Source: CATOSP01 sp965204715 (GTDB taxonomy: Bacteria; Chloroflexota; Dehalococcoidia; Lucifugimonadales; UBA3495). From it: a DNA stretch of 64,000 nt. Below the pieces are notes generated by a model that was not told the DNA's origin, searched no databases, and saw only the letters and a list, made by a program, of their open reading frames with translations. The stretch is taken from assembly GCA_965204715.1 (NCBI GenBank), contig OZ242009.1, positions 1,860,001 through 1,924,000 on the forward strand. The letters are read 5' to 3'. Below are positions 16,477 through 23,571 of the stretch, piece after piece (position 1 is the stretch's first letter; the number at the start of each line of letters is the position of its first letter). A program made the translations under genes and the position numbers.

Positions 16477-16714
16477 CTTGCATACTCCTCGCAACCAAAG
16501 GTAAAAGCGTCACCAGGGAACGGCCTGGCGCAGTTGTCAGCACGTCCGCGTGCTGGCCCAGATGGGCCGGGAAGGTCTGGGTGTTCTCCGAGAGCACCCT
16601 GCTGCCGGGCATCATGGCGCGGAGCAGGTCGCCCGGGACGTTATTGGCGTTGGGTTCGGTCTGGTTCGGCACGGCCCGCTCTGCAAGGGAGGATTGGTAC
16701 CCCGAGTATAGCAA
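16469..16714 (-). pseudogene. Short ORF ahead of the methyltransferase, possible nuclease-like remnant
   Basis: 81 codons, TTG start at 16714; its stop (16469-16471) overlaps the methyltransferase GTG start by 8 nt. Contains LLRAMMPGSRVLSENTQTFP and HADVLTTAPGRSLVTLLP. The D-V-L-x-T-A-P-G-R-S segment resembles the start of some PD-(D/E)XK-type proteins, but this rests on memory and is weak. TATACT near its start could be a -10 box for the methyltransferase instead. May be a small control protein, a truncated remnant, or nothing. Confidence 0.3.
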
Positions 16715-17197
16715 ACCGGGTAAGAAATGGTCCCTGCGTCACTGACACTCGCCTCTTTCCAACCCCGTTTCCACTCCTCTATCGAGGCTTGTACCGGCCA
16801 GGCTCAACCCGACGCTGTTGCCATGACCGGGGTCCAACCCGGCCCAGGGTCGCGTGATGTCCAGCGCCGGAAAACACCTGTACCAGAGCCCTGACCCGTC
16901 CAACGGGCCGGAATGTCCGTATACGTCCGCTCAGTCGGCCACGGACTACCATACTTGACCGGGAAACCGGAATTTTTCTCCGGCAGTCCGCGACCCGGCC
17001 AATGCGCCGGTCAGCCGGCCACGGACTACCATCCACATCCGGGGGAAAATCCCCGGCTGCCGGGGAGGAATTGCCGTGACCTGTAACCTTGGTTGCGAAA
17101 TCAGCCCCACCCCGTTACCATAGATAGCAGTCTGGTACGGTGTATCAGCCGCGCCTTATACACGGGACAGGGCAACGCTCCCGGGAGGAGATCACAA
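16715..17197. other. Gene-free stretch with a near-perfect 22-nt direct repeat
   Basis: No convincing coding frame. TCAGTCGGCCACGGACTACC (plus AT) at 16931-16952 recurs with one mismatch at 17011-17032, exactly 80 bp later. Each copy is followed by a small hairpin (CCGGGAAACCGG at about 16960; CCGGGGGAAAATCCCCGG-like at about 17038). The 3' end leads into the ribosome site of the next gene. The repeats may be a regulator site or remains of a mobile element. Confidence 0.45.
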
Positions 17198-17623
17198 TTG
17201 GCAGACCAGCCCAGTGAAAAAGCCATCCAGAGAATGCGGGTCTTTGTCGAGCGCTACCTCGAGAAGTCCGGCACCTACGCCCATCCGGGCGAGGGTGTCA
17301 CCGAGGCGGTTGTGCTCGGGCTCGCCCAGAACGTGGACGAAATCGGCCGTCCCCTTTGCCCCTGCCGCTTCTACCCCGACAAGAAGGAAGAGGTCCAGCA
17401 CCGCACCTGGGTCTGCGCCTGCGACGACATGCAGATCTACAAGTATTGCCACTGCCTGCTGTTCGTGGACAAGGACGGAATGCCCATCACCGAGTACCTG
17501 CCCGAGGACCACGAGGGCCGGGCAATCTACGGCCTGGTGAAGGACCCCCACCCGGACAAGGGCCGCCCCCTGCGCGACAAGGCCGAGGAACGCGAGCAAG
17601 AGCGGAAGGACCGTCCCTCATAA
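17198..17623 (+). CDS. Ferredoxin:thioredoxin reductase catalytic-subunit-like protein
   Basis: 141 aa, TTG start at 17198 with GGGAGGAG 7 nt upstream; the longer open frame from 17093 has no ribosome site. Cysteine pattern CPC (RPLCPCRFY), then W-V-C-A-C, then YCHCLLFV, which is the CPC / CxC / CHC arrangement of the FTR beta subunit that binds a 4Fe-4S cluster next to the redox disulfide. The last ~35 residues (DKGRPLRDKAEEREQERKD) are a charged extension. It would pass electrons from ferredoxin to thioredoxin-like disulfides. No FTR alpha chain is seen nearby, which is usual for non-photosynthetic FtrB-like proteins. Confidence 0.88.
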   Translation: MADQPSEKAIQRMRVFVERYLEKSGTYAHPGEGVTEAVVLGLAQNVDEIGRPLCPCRFYPDKKEEVQHRTWVCACDDMQIYKYCHCLLFVDKDGMPITEYLPEDHEGRAIYGLVKDPHPDKGRPLRDKAEEREQERKDRPS

Positions 17624-17635
17624 CCCATGCCAAAA

Positions 17636-17660
17636 GGGCCATCCAAACCCTGGATGGCCC
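17636..17660. terminator. Bidirectional hairpin between convergent genes
   Basis: Perfect 10-bp stem GGGCCATCCA (17636-17645) / TGGATGGCCC (17651-17660), loop of 5. Preceded by AAAA and followed by ATCATTA. Sits between the FTR-like gene and the convergent NIPSNAP gene; good terminator candidate. Confidence 0.65.
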
Positions 17661-17696
17661 ATCATTACCCCTCACCGGCCCGCCTCTACCGACCCG

Positions 17697-17736
17697 CGTC
17701 ATCCCCGCTAGAGCGGGGATCCACAGTCCACGCTGG
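17697..17736. repeat. Dispersed palindromic repeat
   Basis: GCGTCATCCCCGCTAGAGCG then GGGATCCACAGTCCACG: stem ATCCCCGCT/AGAGCGGGGAT. Clearest unit of the dispersed family in this window. Confidence 0.7.
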
Positions 17737-17766
17737 CAACGGATAGACCTGTGGACCCTCCCTGCC

Positions 17767-18381
17767 CTAATGCATTGGGGAAAAGGCGGCTGGCACCAGT
17801 ATCTTGTTCTCCTGGGCGACCCTTCCCGGAGCCCCCGATGGCCAATGGGGTGACTTGCTGGCTTCACGGCGCACCTCCTCCCGGTGGTTCAGGTCGTCAT
17901 AGGGCCAGACGTGCATCCACTTGTTCAGGTTCCCGGTCTCGGTGTACATGCCCGCGGCCAGCGGCGAGAACTCCTCCCGGTAGGGCAGGGCCTCGGTCCA
18001 CCGCCGGACCAGCTCAGGGATGGACCCCGGCTGGTAGGTGTAGACACGCATCTCATAGATGTTGCCCAGGGCCTGGTCCCCGCCCATCGGCCGCATGAAC
18101 GGCGCGGGAATCCATATCTCCGAGCTCATCTGCAGGATGGCCCCGTTGCTGGGCGGTGGCCAGTTCGGGTCCTTGGCCGACTCGGTCCTGACCCGCGCCC
18201 GCTCGTCCATGTTCTCGTAGGGCCACACGTGGATGACCTGGTTCAGCGGCCCGATCTCCGTGTGCCAGAACGCCGCCAGCTTCGAGTACTGCTCCCGGTG
18301 CTTCAGGGCATTGCCGAAGCTTTCCTCGTACTGACCCACCGTGCCCGGCTTGAGATCGTAGGTGCGCACTTCGTATATCAT
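17767..18381 (-). CDS. NIPSNAP family protein with two tandem domains
   Basis: 204 aa, ATG at 18381 with ACAGGAGC upstream. Domain 1 (about 1-100) starts MIYEVRTYDLKPGTVGQYEE and has AFWHTEIGPLNQVIHVWPYE, the diagnostic NIPSNAP segment. Domain 2 (about 105-204) starts IYEMRVYTYQPGSIPELVRR with GMYTETGNLNKWMHVWPYDD. NIPSNAP domains adopt a dimeric alpha-beta barrel fold; their bacterial role is unknown. It is convergent with the FTR-like gene. Confidence 0.92.
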   Translation of the reverse strand: MIYEVRTYDLKPGTVGQYEESFGNALKHREQYSKLAAFWHTEIGPLNQVIHVWPYENMDERARVRTESAKDPNWPPPSNGAILQMSSEIWIPAPFMRPMGGDQALGNIYEMRVYTYQPGSIPELVRRWTEALPYREEFSPLAAGMYTETGNLNKWMHVWPYDDLNHREEVRREASKSPHWPSGAPGRVAQENKILVPAAFSPMH

Positions 18382-18579
18382 GGCTGCTCCTGTATTGAAA
18401 ATATCGTGGCCTATATGGTGGAGTCTTCCGGCGGTTTACTCCTGGCTGGTCGGGCCAAGTCGAGACGGTAGTTGTGCCCCCATGCGAAGCCGGAGTTCCG
18501 CATCAACCCGCCAAGAAGAAGCGGAAATGTCCCAAACAGGAAGGGCGCTAATTCCAGATCGGGCTTCACAATTCCCAGG

Positions 18580-18963
18580 TCAGGCGCCGGCCAGCCCTTC
18601 CGCGTCTCGGATATAGTCCGCCGTGCCCAGGATGTCCATCGCCAGCACATCCTCCGGCTCGCAGTTCGCGTCATAGAAGCATTCCCCGCGCAGGACGTTG
18701 GCCGCGTGCTGATAGCGCAACTCCAGTTGGTGGAACGCCTCGCTGCCCCGGCGCAAAGTGCGTATCCCGCGATGGGTCTGGCCCGCGGTGCGGGGTTCCC
18801 GTCCTGTCCGGGCCAGGATCAGGGCGCCGGTGGCCCGCTTCGTCGCACCCCACGCCTTTTCCGCGGCGTTGCGGGGCTTCCCCCGGTCCAGTTCTTCAAT
18901 GGCATCGCCGTACAACGCCCAGGCATCCGAAAACAGGAACCTCGTCCGGTCAATTTCCTGCAT
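18580..18963 (-). CDS. Small HEPN/PaREP1-like helical protein (copy 1)
   Basis: 127 aa. The reading frame stays open upstream on the antisense of the next gene, but the ATG at 18963 gives a protein that aligns end to end with the one at 32032. Shared pattern: D-A-(x)-LY-x-x-A-x-E-x-L-x-x-G followed by AAEKAWGATKRATGALILAR, then a C-terminal H-A-A-N-V-L-R-G-E-CFYDANCEPEDV, YIRDAEGLA. All-helical, PaREP1/HEPN-like. HEPN proteins often act as RNases or with nucleotidyltransferases, but no partner is adjacent. Three members of this group lie in the window. Confidence 0.6.
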   Translation of the reverse strand: MQEIDRTRFLFSDAWALYGDAIEELDRGKPRNAAEKAWGATKRATGALILARTGREPRTAGQTHRGIRTLRRGSEAFHQLELRYQHAANVLRGECFYDANCEPEDVLAMDILGTADYIRDAEGLAGA

Positions 18964-19107
18964 TGGCCCTCCCGACTCCAACCGTGGTCGAAATTCTACC
19001 ATGTTATGCGATATGCTTGGGCCTGAAGCGGCGCGCACTCCCAAAACATCAACCACTGAGAAGCGGGTCCTCGACCAGTGGAGGGGCCGCATTGCGGAGA
19101 GACTCAC

Positions 19108-20682
19108 ATGCCAGACCTGATCATCAAGAACGGCCTCATCATCGACGGCAGCGGCAGCCCCGGCTTCTACGCCGCCGTGGTGGTGGATGGAGATACGGTA
19201 ACGATTCACCGGGGCGACGTTTCCTACATCGAAGCGGCGCGGACCATAGACGCCACCGGCTACGTGGTCTGTCCGGGGTTCGTGGACCTCCACTCCCACG
19301 CCGGGCTGACCATCCTGGGCGAACCCCATCACGACCCCAAGGTGCGCCAGGGCGTCACCACTGAACTGGTGGGCATCGACGGCATCTCCCACGCCCCCTT
19401 CAAGACCCGCGAGGAGCTGGAGCGGTACATCTGGCTGGACTCGGGCCTCAACGGCTACCCGCCCCTGCCCGCGGACTGGCTCACCGTGGCCGACCTGCTG
19501 GGCAAGTACGACAACTCGGTGGCCGTCAACATCGCCTACATCCTGGGCAACTCCCCGGCCCGCATCTGGAGCGTCGGCTGGAACGACCGTCCGGCTACGG
19601 ACGCCGAAATGGAGGACATGAAGGCCGTGGTGCGGGAGGCGATGGAAGAGGGCGCGTGGGGCCTCTCCACCGGGCTGGACTATCCCCCCGGCTCCTACGC
19701 CGGCACCGAAGAGCTTATCGCCATTTCCGAAGTGGCCGCATCCCTGGGCGGCATCTACCACACCCACACCAGGGCCAGCCTCCGCGCCCAGGGACTCCTG
19801 GCCCCCTGGGAAGAGGCGGTGGAGATTGGACGCCGCAGCGGAATCCCGGTGCACCTGACCCACTACCGCCAGAGCGCCCAGGGGGTGGGCAGCCACCTGG
19901 ACTACCTCGGCCTGGTGGAGAACTCCAGGGAAGAGGGGCTGGACGTTACCTTCGACTGCTACACCTACCCCTACTCCGGCACTACCGTCACCATCGGCCT
20001 GCCCCACTGGGCCAAGGACGGCGGGCCGGAGCGGTTGATGGCCGCCCTCCAGGACGCCGACGAGCGCGCCCGGATGAAGCGGGAGCTGTCTCCCGACCGT
20101 CTGCACAATAACTGGCTGACCAACTTCACCCGCCCGGAGAATGCCGGGTACGACGGCAGGCTTATAACCGACATCGCCGAGATGCGGGGGCAGGACCCGG
20201 CGGACGCCCTGTTCGACCTGCTGGTGTCGGAGAACCTGGGCATATCGACGGTGGGCCTGGGCACCAACCCGCAGACCCTGCCCGACTTCGTTTCCCACCC
20301 GATGGGTATGATTGCCAGCGACGCCATCCTGTTCGGCGAGTACCCCAACCCCCGGACCTACGGCTGCTTCCCCATTGTGCTGGCCGAGTTCGTCCGCGCT
20401 GAGAAGCACCTTCGCCTCCCGGAAGCCATCCGCAAGATGACGTCCTTCCCGGCCCAGCGCCTGGGCATCCCCGACCGGGGGCTGCTCCGGGACGGCTTCA
20501 AGGCCGACATAGCGCTCTTCAACCCGGACACGGTGAAGACTCATGCGAGCAAGGAGGACCCCAAGCAATACCCCGTAGGCATCGACTACGTGATAGTCAA
20601 TGGGCAGGTGGTGATCGAGAACGGCGAGAACACCGGGGCGCTGCCGGGCCGCGGGTTGAGGCGGGGCCGCGCCGCCACGTGA
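19108..20682 (+). CDS. N-acyl-D-amino-acid deacylase-like amidohydrolase
   Basis: 524 aa, ATG at 19108. Metal-dependent amidohydrolase of the D-aminoacylase type: MPDLIIKNGLIIDGSGSPGF (N-terminal beta-sandwich), YVVCPGFVDLHSHAGLTIL (the H-x-H metal ligands), VRQGVTTELVGIDGISHAP, GLSTGLDYPPGSYAGTEELI (family-specific), GGIYHTHTRA and IPVHLTHYRQSAQ (further His ligands), and a C-terminal PAQRLGIPDRGLLRDGFKAD then IALFNPDTV closing the composite domain. Probably hydrolyses N-acyl-D-amino acids or a related amide; cytosolic. A short gap separates it from the WD40 gene downstream (same strand). Confidence 0.88.
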   Translation: MPDLIIKNGLIIDGSGSPGFYAAVVVDGDTVTIHRGDVSYIEAARTIDATGYVVCPGFVDLHSHAGLTILGEPHHDPKVRQGVTTELVGIDGISHAPFKTREELERYIWLDSGLNGYPPLPADWLTVADLLGKYDNSVAVNIAYILGNSPARIWSVGWNDRPATDAEMEDMKAVVREAMEEGAWGLSTGLDYPPGSYAGTEELIAISEVAASLGGIYHTHTRASLRAQGLLAPWEEAVEIGRRSGIPVHLTHYRQSAQGVGSHLDYLGLVENSREEGLDVTFDCYTYPYSGTTVTIGLPHWAKDGGPERLMAALQDADERARMKRELSPDRLHNNWLTNFTRPENAGYDGRLITDIAEMRGQDPADALFDLLVSENLGISTVGLGTNPQTLPDFVSHPMGMIASDAILFGEYPNPRTYGCFPIVLAEFVRAEKHLRLPEAIRKMTSFPAQRLGIPDRGLLRDGFKADIALFNPDTVKTHASKEDPKQYPVGIDYVIVNGQVVIENGENTGALPGRGLRRGRAAT

Positions 20683-20716
20683 CCCGGGCGGGCCACCAAG
20701 CACTGGAAGTTGACCG

Positions 20717-21619
20717 ATGGAATTAGCCGCAGAGTTCAAGGCGCACGCCAGACATGCCATGTCGGTGCTGTTCGCACCCGGCGGGGAGGAACTTGTTACC
20801 TGCGGCATGGACGCCCTGGTCCATGTCTGGTCCGTTCCGTCATTCGAGAGGGTCAGGACCTTTGAGGGGCATGAGAAGAGCGTCAACGGGATGTGCCTGA
20901 CGCCCGATTCGGGAACGCTGGTCACGGCGTCCACCGACAGGACTCTGCGGTTGTGGGAGTACCAGACGGGCGAACTGCTCAAGACCCTGACCGGACATAC
21001 CAACACGGTGATGACGCCGCGCCTGTCTCCCGACGGACGGTGGATAGCATCCCCGTCCTACGACCGGACGGTGCGGTTGTGGCCTGTCCCGGCAGGGCCG
21101 CAACAGGACACCCCGCCCATAGTTCTGCGGGGACACCCGAAGAACGTGACCTCGGTGGCCTTCACGCCGGACTTGAAGGTCCTGGCGGCCTCGGGAGTTT
21201 TCGATGACATCCACCTGTGGAGCGTCCCGGACTGCGAGCGGCTACGTACCCTGTCCGGCCATACCACCGCCGTGGGCGCCCTTGAGACCGCGCCGGACGG
21301 CGGGCTGCTCTGGTCGCTGGGCTACGATGGGAAGCTCATCGCCTGGTCCCCGTCCCGGACAGGCGGGGACTGGTCCGTGGCCCGTTCCGCAGACCTGTCC
21401 GACCGGAGGCCGTTCTCGTTTGCCCTGTCGTCGGACGGGTCCATCATCGGCATGACCTTCGACCACGGCGCGGGCGTACTGTCCGCCGAGTCCCTGGAGC
21501 TTCTGGCCTTCGAGAAGACGCCGGTCAAAGGGATGTACGGCGTTGCCATCTCCCCCGACGGACGCCTGATGGCAACTGCCGCCGCTGACGGGCGTTGCCG
21601 GATGTGGGCGCTGGAATAG
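20717..21619 (+). CDS. WD40 repeat protein (seven-bladed propeller)
   Basis: 300 aa, ATG at 20717. About seven WD repeats covering the whole protein, each with the GH-x(~25)-W-D-like pattern: SFERVRTFEGHEKSVNGMCL, STDRTLRLWEYQTGELLKTL, YDRTVRLWPV, LRGHPKNVTSVAFTPD, LRTLSGHTTAVGALETAPDG and the closing DGRLMATAAADGRCRMWALE. No signal peptide, so cytosolic. Most likely a protein-protein interaction platform. Its stop is 1 bp from that of the convergent DinB-like gene. Confidence 0.9.
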   Translation: MELAAEFKAHARHAMSVLFAPGGEELVTCGMDALVHVWSVPSFERVRTFEGHEKSVNGMCLTPDSGTLVTASTDRTLRLWEYQTGELLKTLTGHTNTVMTPRLSPDGRWIASPSYDRTVRLWPVPAGPQQDTPPIVLRGHPKNVTSVAFTPDLKVLAASGVFDDIHLWSVPDCERLRTLSGHTTAVGALETAPDGGLLWSLGYDGKLIAWSPSRTGGDWSVARSADLSDRRPFSFALSSDGSIIGMTFDHGAGVLSAESLELLAFEKTPVKGMYGVAISPDGRLMATAAADGRCRMWALE

Positions 21620-21620
21620 C

Positions 21621-22460
21621 TCAGAAGCCCTGGAACCACTCGGTGAAGTTGGCTGCCAGGTCCATTGGTCCCTCAACCGAAAGGCGTCCGGCGGCGGTGG
21701 CCTGCTCCACGTCGAGGCGGCCGAAAATCAGCAGGATGTAGTTGCCGGTGTCGCAGCGGAAGGTAACGTCAGCAGGGATTGTGCCGCCGGTTTCGACCTC
21801 GAAACCGTCGCGGGTCACCACGTAGTCCTCATGGACCGCCACCGGCTCCGAGACCTCGAACCTGTAGCGGACGGGGGCGGGCAGGTCCAGGCCGGGGCGG
21901 AAGGCGTTGCTCACCCAGCGGGGCACCCTTCCCACCATGACCTCCAGGGCGTCGGGCCACATCTCCGCCGTGTGGTCCGCTCCCCAGCGTATGTCCCAGC
22001 CGTGGACCGTCAACTCCTGGAGGCGCACCTCCACGTATGCGCCGATGGGCATCGGCCCCCGGCGGTGGAAGCACAGCTTGTCCCAGTCATCGGCCTTCAG
22101 CCCGGCCAACGTGCCGGCAAGACGGCTGTAGCCGGTCTTGAACCGCTCCAGTAATTCCGTCCCCTGCTGCCGGTACGCGGACCTGGCGGCCTGGGCGGTG
22201 ACGTCCGATGCCCGGTCTCCGGGGGTGAGAAACACCTGTCCCGCGGGCGGGTTGGAGTCACCGTTAACTCCCCTGCCGATGGAGTTGACCCAGGAGTCCG
22301 CGCCCCCGGCCAGGTGGCCCACCACGTCGCCGATGACCCAGCCCTCGCAATAGCTGTCCTTTGACCAGTCCCCGGCGTCCAGCCCAGAGAGGAACTCTCC
22401 CAGACGGTCCGCCTCGGCGTTCACCAGCCTGATAACCTCGTTCATGTCGTTGCCCGGCAT
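21621..22460 (-). CDS. Maleylpyruvate isomerase/DinB-like metal-binding protein
   Basis: 279 aa, ATG at 22460 with AAGGAG 6 nt upstream. N-terminal DinB-like four-helix bundle: LVNAEADRLGEFLSGLDAGD, W-S-K-D-S-YCEGWVIGDVVGHLAGG (metal-binding His), and LQELTVHGWDIRWGADHTAE with the second and third His ligands. The C-terminal third (from about residue 195) resembles the SCP2-like sterol-carrier extension found in mycothiol-dependent maleylpyruvate isomerase-type proteins, ending VEGPMDLAANFTEWFQGF. May use a low-molecular-weight thiol; substrate unknown. Confidence 0.82.
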   Translation of the reverse strand: MPGNDMNEVIRLVNAEADRLGEFLSGLDAGDWSKDSYCEGWVIGDVVGHLAGGADSWVNSIGRGVNGDSNPPAGQVFLTPGDRASDVTAQAARSAYRQQGTELLERFKTGYSRLAGTLAGLKADDWDKLCFHRRGPMPIGAYVEVRLQELTVHGWDIRWGADHTAEMWPDALEVMVGRVPRWVSNAFRPGLDLPAPVRYRFEVSEPVAVHEDYVVTRDGFEVETGGTIPADVTFRCDTGNYILLIFGRLDVEQATAAGRLSVEGPMDLAANFTEWFQGF

Positions 22461-22767
22461 CTTCGACTCCTTAAGGATGCGGGGGGAATTTCATTTGGGG
22501 ACAAATGCGGACACCCCCAACCCCGGCCGGGGGCGAGCTTTTGCCTATTCCCCCGGATTGGACGGGTTGCGCGTGATGGGCACACCTCCCCTCGCAGCGC
22601 CCATTACGCTGTCCGTCTTCCCTGAGAACATGATAGGGCAGTGTGTCCGGGGTTGGGAAGGGGCAAATGCCGGTGGGTCAGCGTTCCGTTTCAGGCGGTC
22701 CAGTCATCTAACGACCGCCGGCGGATTCCTGCGCTGGAGGGGACGGACCCTATCCACTATCCACTAA
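22461..22767. other. Gene-free stretch
   Basis: No supported coding frame; short G+C palindromes only (for example around 22520-22540). The upstream region of the DinB-like gene lies at its left end. Confidence 0.5.
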
Positions 22768-23010
22768 TCACTTTCCGCTCATGCCGACCCCGCCCAGGCG
22801 GGCGGAAGGACGAACTTTCGAGTTTTCCTTCCATCTGCCGGGCACAGCCAAGAGCAAAAGGACCAGCCCCAAAGCAACCGGCGCCAGTGAGAGTGCGGCG
22901 CCAAAGACCCGGAAAAACCAGGCAACCAGGGCCGGCAGTCCGCCACAAAGGACGCACGAAGGCCTTGGTCCCGGTGAGTTCGCTGGTCTCGATAAATTCA
23001 CTCATGTCCT
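22768..23010 (-). pseudogene. Frameshifted remnant of a small membrane protein
   Basis: On the minus strand, MSEFIETSELTGTKAFVRPL can be read from about 23010. A different frame then continues as LVAWFFRVFGAALSLAPVAL then GLVLLLLAVP, a strong membrane helix, ending GGVGMSGK at 22768. The two parts look like one broken small membrane protein. It lies just past the GAF fragment of copy B and may be part of the same decayed locus. Confidence 0.3.
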
Positions 23011-23162
23011 GGGCGAAGACGGTGGGCGTAGCCTGTGGACCCGGCCTGCAGGGCCGCGTCAACGTCCAGGCTCTCGTTGATGCGCAGGCTGGCCTGGCTC
23101 AGGCGGGACAGGCGTTCCTGCAGGGCCTCGAAGTCCCGGTGGAGCTGTTCCGGCGGTTCCAT
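22998..23162 (-). pseudogene. Truncated GAF-protein N-terminal fragment, copy B
   Basis: 54 codons from the ATG at 23162, with GGGAGGAAG upstream as in copy A. MEPPEQLHRDFEALQERLSR, then SQASLRINESLDVDAALQ, aligns with MDQPEQLYREIETLRERLSR and SEASLRINESLDFDQVLQ of copy A (10878), then breaks off. Mirror-image position relative to giant gene 2. Confidence 0.55.
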
Positions 23163-23448
23163 GCCTTCCTCCCGGCCGGACCGTCGCTGTCCCACGTCAA
23201 CCGCATTATGGGTCCGGGTCTTGGCTGCAAAGCTGATCAGGCACAAAGTATACACTAACGAATACAAAAGAGGATCTTAAAAATATGGATAAAGACACGG
23301 ATTATGGTGTAGGTTTTTCCTGGATTTTCGTGCCCGGACCGGAACCGGCCGGCGCGAGGAGCCGCAGCAAGCAGCAACGCCCTGCCGCCGGGTCCCGTGG
23401 GACCGGCCGGAAGGGCGGAGCAGCGTTTAGCAAGGAGGCCGCAGGGTC
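23163..23448. promoter_or_regulatory. Conserved divergent intergenic region, copy B
   Basis: Counterpart of 10636-10877. The reverse complement of CCTACACCATAATCCGTG is at 23296-23313. It is flanked by a TTTTTAAGATCC-like block on the GAF side and a GTAGG, T-rich, CTGG block on the leader side. Conservation of non-coding sequence between two paralogous loci suggests a functional control region driving the leader and surface gene on one side and the GAF gene on the other. Confidence 0.6.
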
Positions 23449-23571
23449 ATGTTCGACGAAAGCAGCAACGGCAGCCGGGTGCGCCGCCTGATTGGGGCGG
23501 CCAGGCCCGTTCTAATCTCAGCCCCCCCCCCCCCCGACTTTCAGCCTCTGAAAATCACGGGAGGCCCATAA
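23449..23571 (+). CDS. Poly-C leader ORF, translationally coupled to giant surface gene 2
   Basis: 40 aa: MFDESSNGSRVRRLIGAARP at the start, then VLISAPPPPDFQPLKITGGP. ATG at 23449 with AAGGAGG 10 nt upstream. Its TAA (23569-23571) overlaps the ATG of the giant gene (23571-23573) as TAATG, the arrangement of translational coupling. The C14 run at 23522-23535 lies in its coding sequence. With 13 C the frame ends at a TGA about 20 nt beyond the tract. With 15 C it runs straight into the giant gene as a fusion (PPPPRLSASENHGRP then IMRRASLL). Homologue at 10525-10635. Confidence 0.65.
   Translation: MFDESSNGSRVRRLIGAARPVLISAPPPPDFQPLKITGGP
23522..23535. repeat. Homopolymer tract of 14 C
   Basis: Uninterrupted mononucleotide run inside the leader ORF, 35 nt before the start of giant gene 2; same length and same following GACTTT as in the other locus. 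Confidence 0.85.

Noticed and set aside
17093..17197. N-terminal extension of the FTR-like gene
   Set aside because: No ribosome site, Arg/Ser-rich residues and no counterpart in the family. The TTG at 17198 with GGGAGGAG fits better.
18580..21006. 808-aa ORF on the minus strand
   Set aside because: Most of it is antisense to the D-aminoacylase-like and WD40 genes. Only the last 127 codons (18580-18963) look like a real protein.
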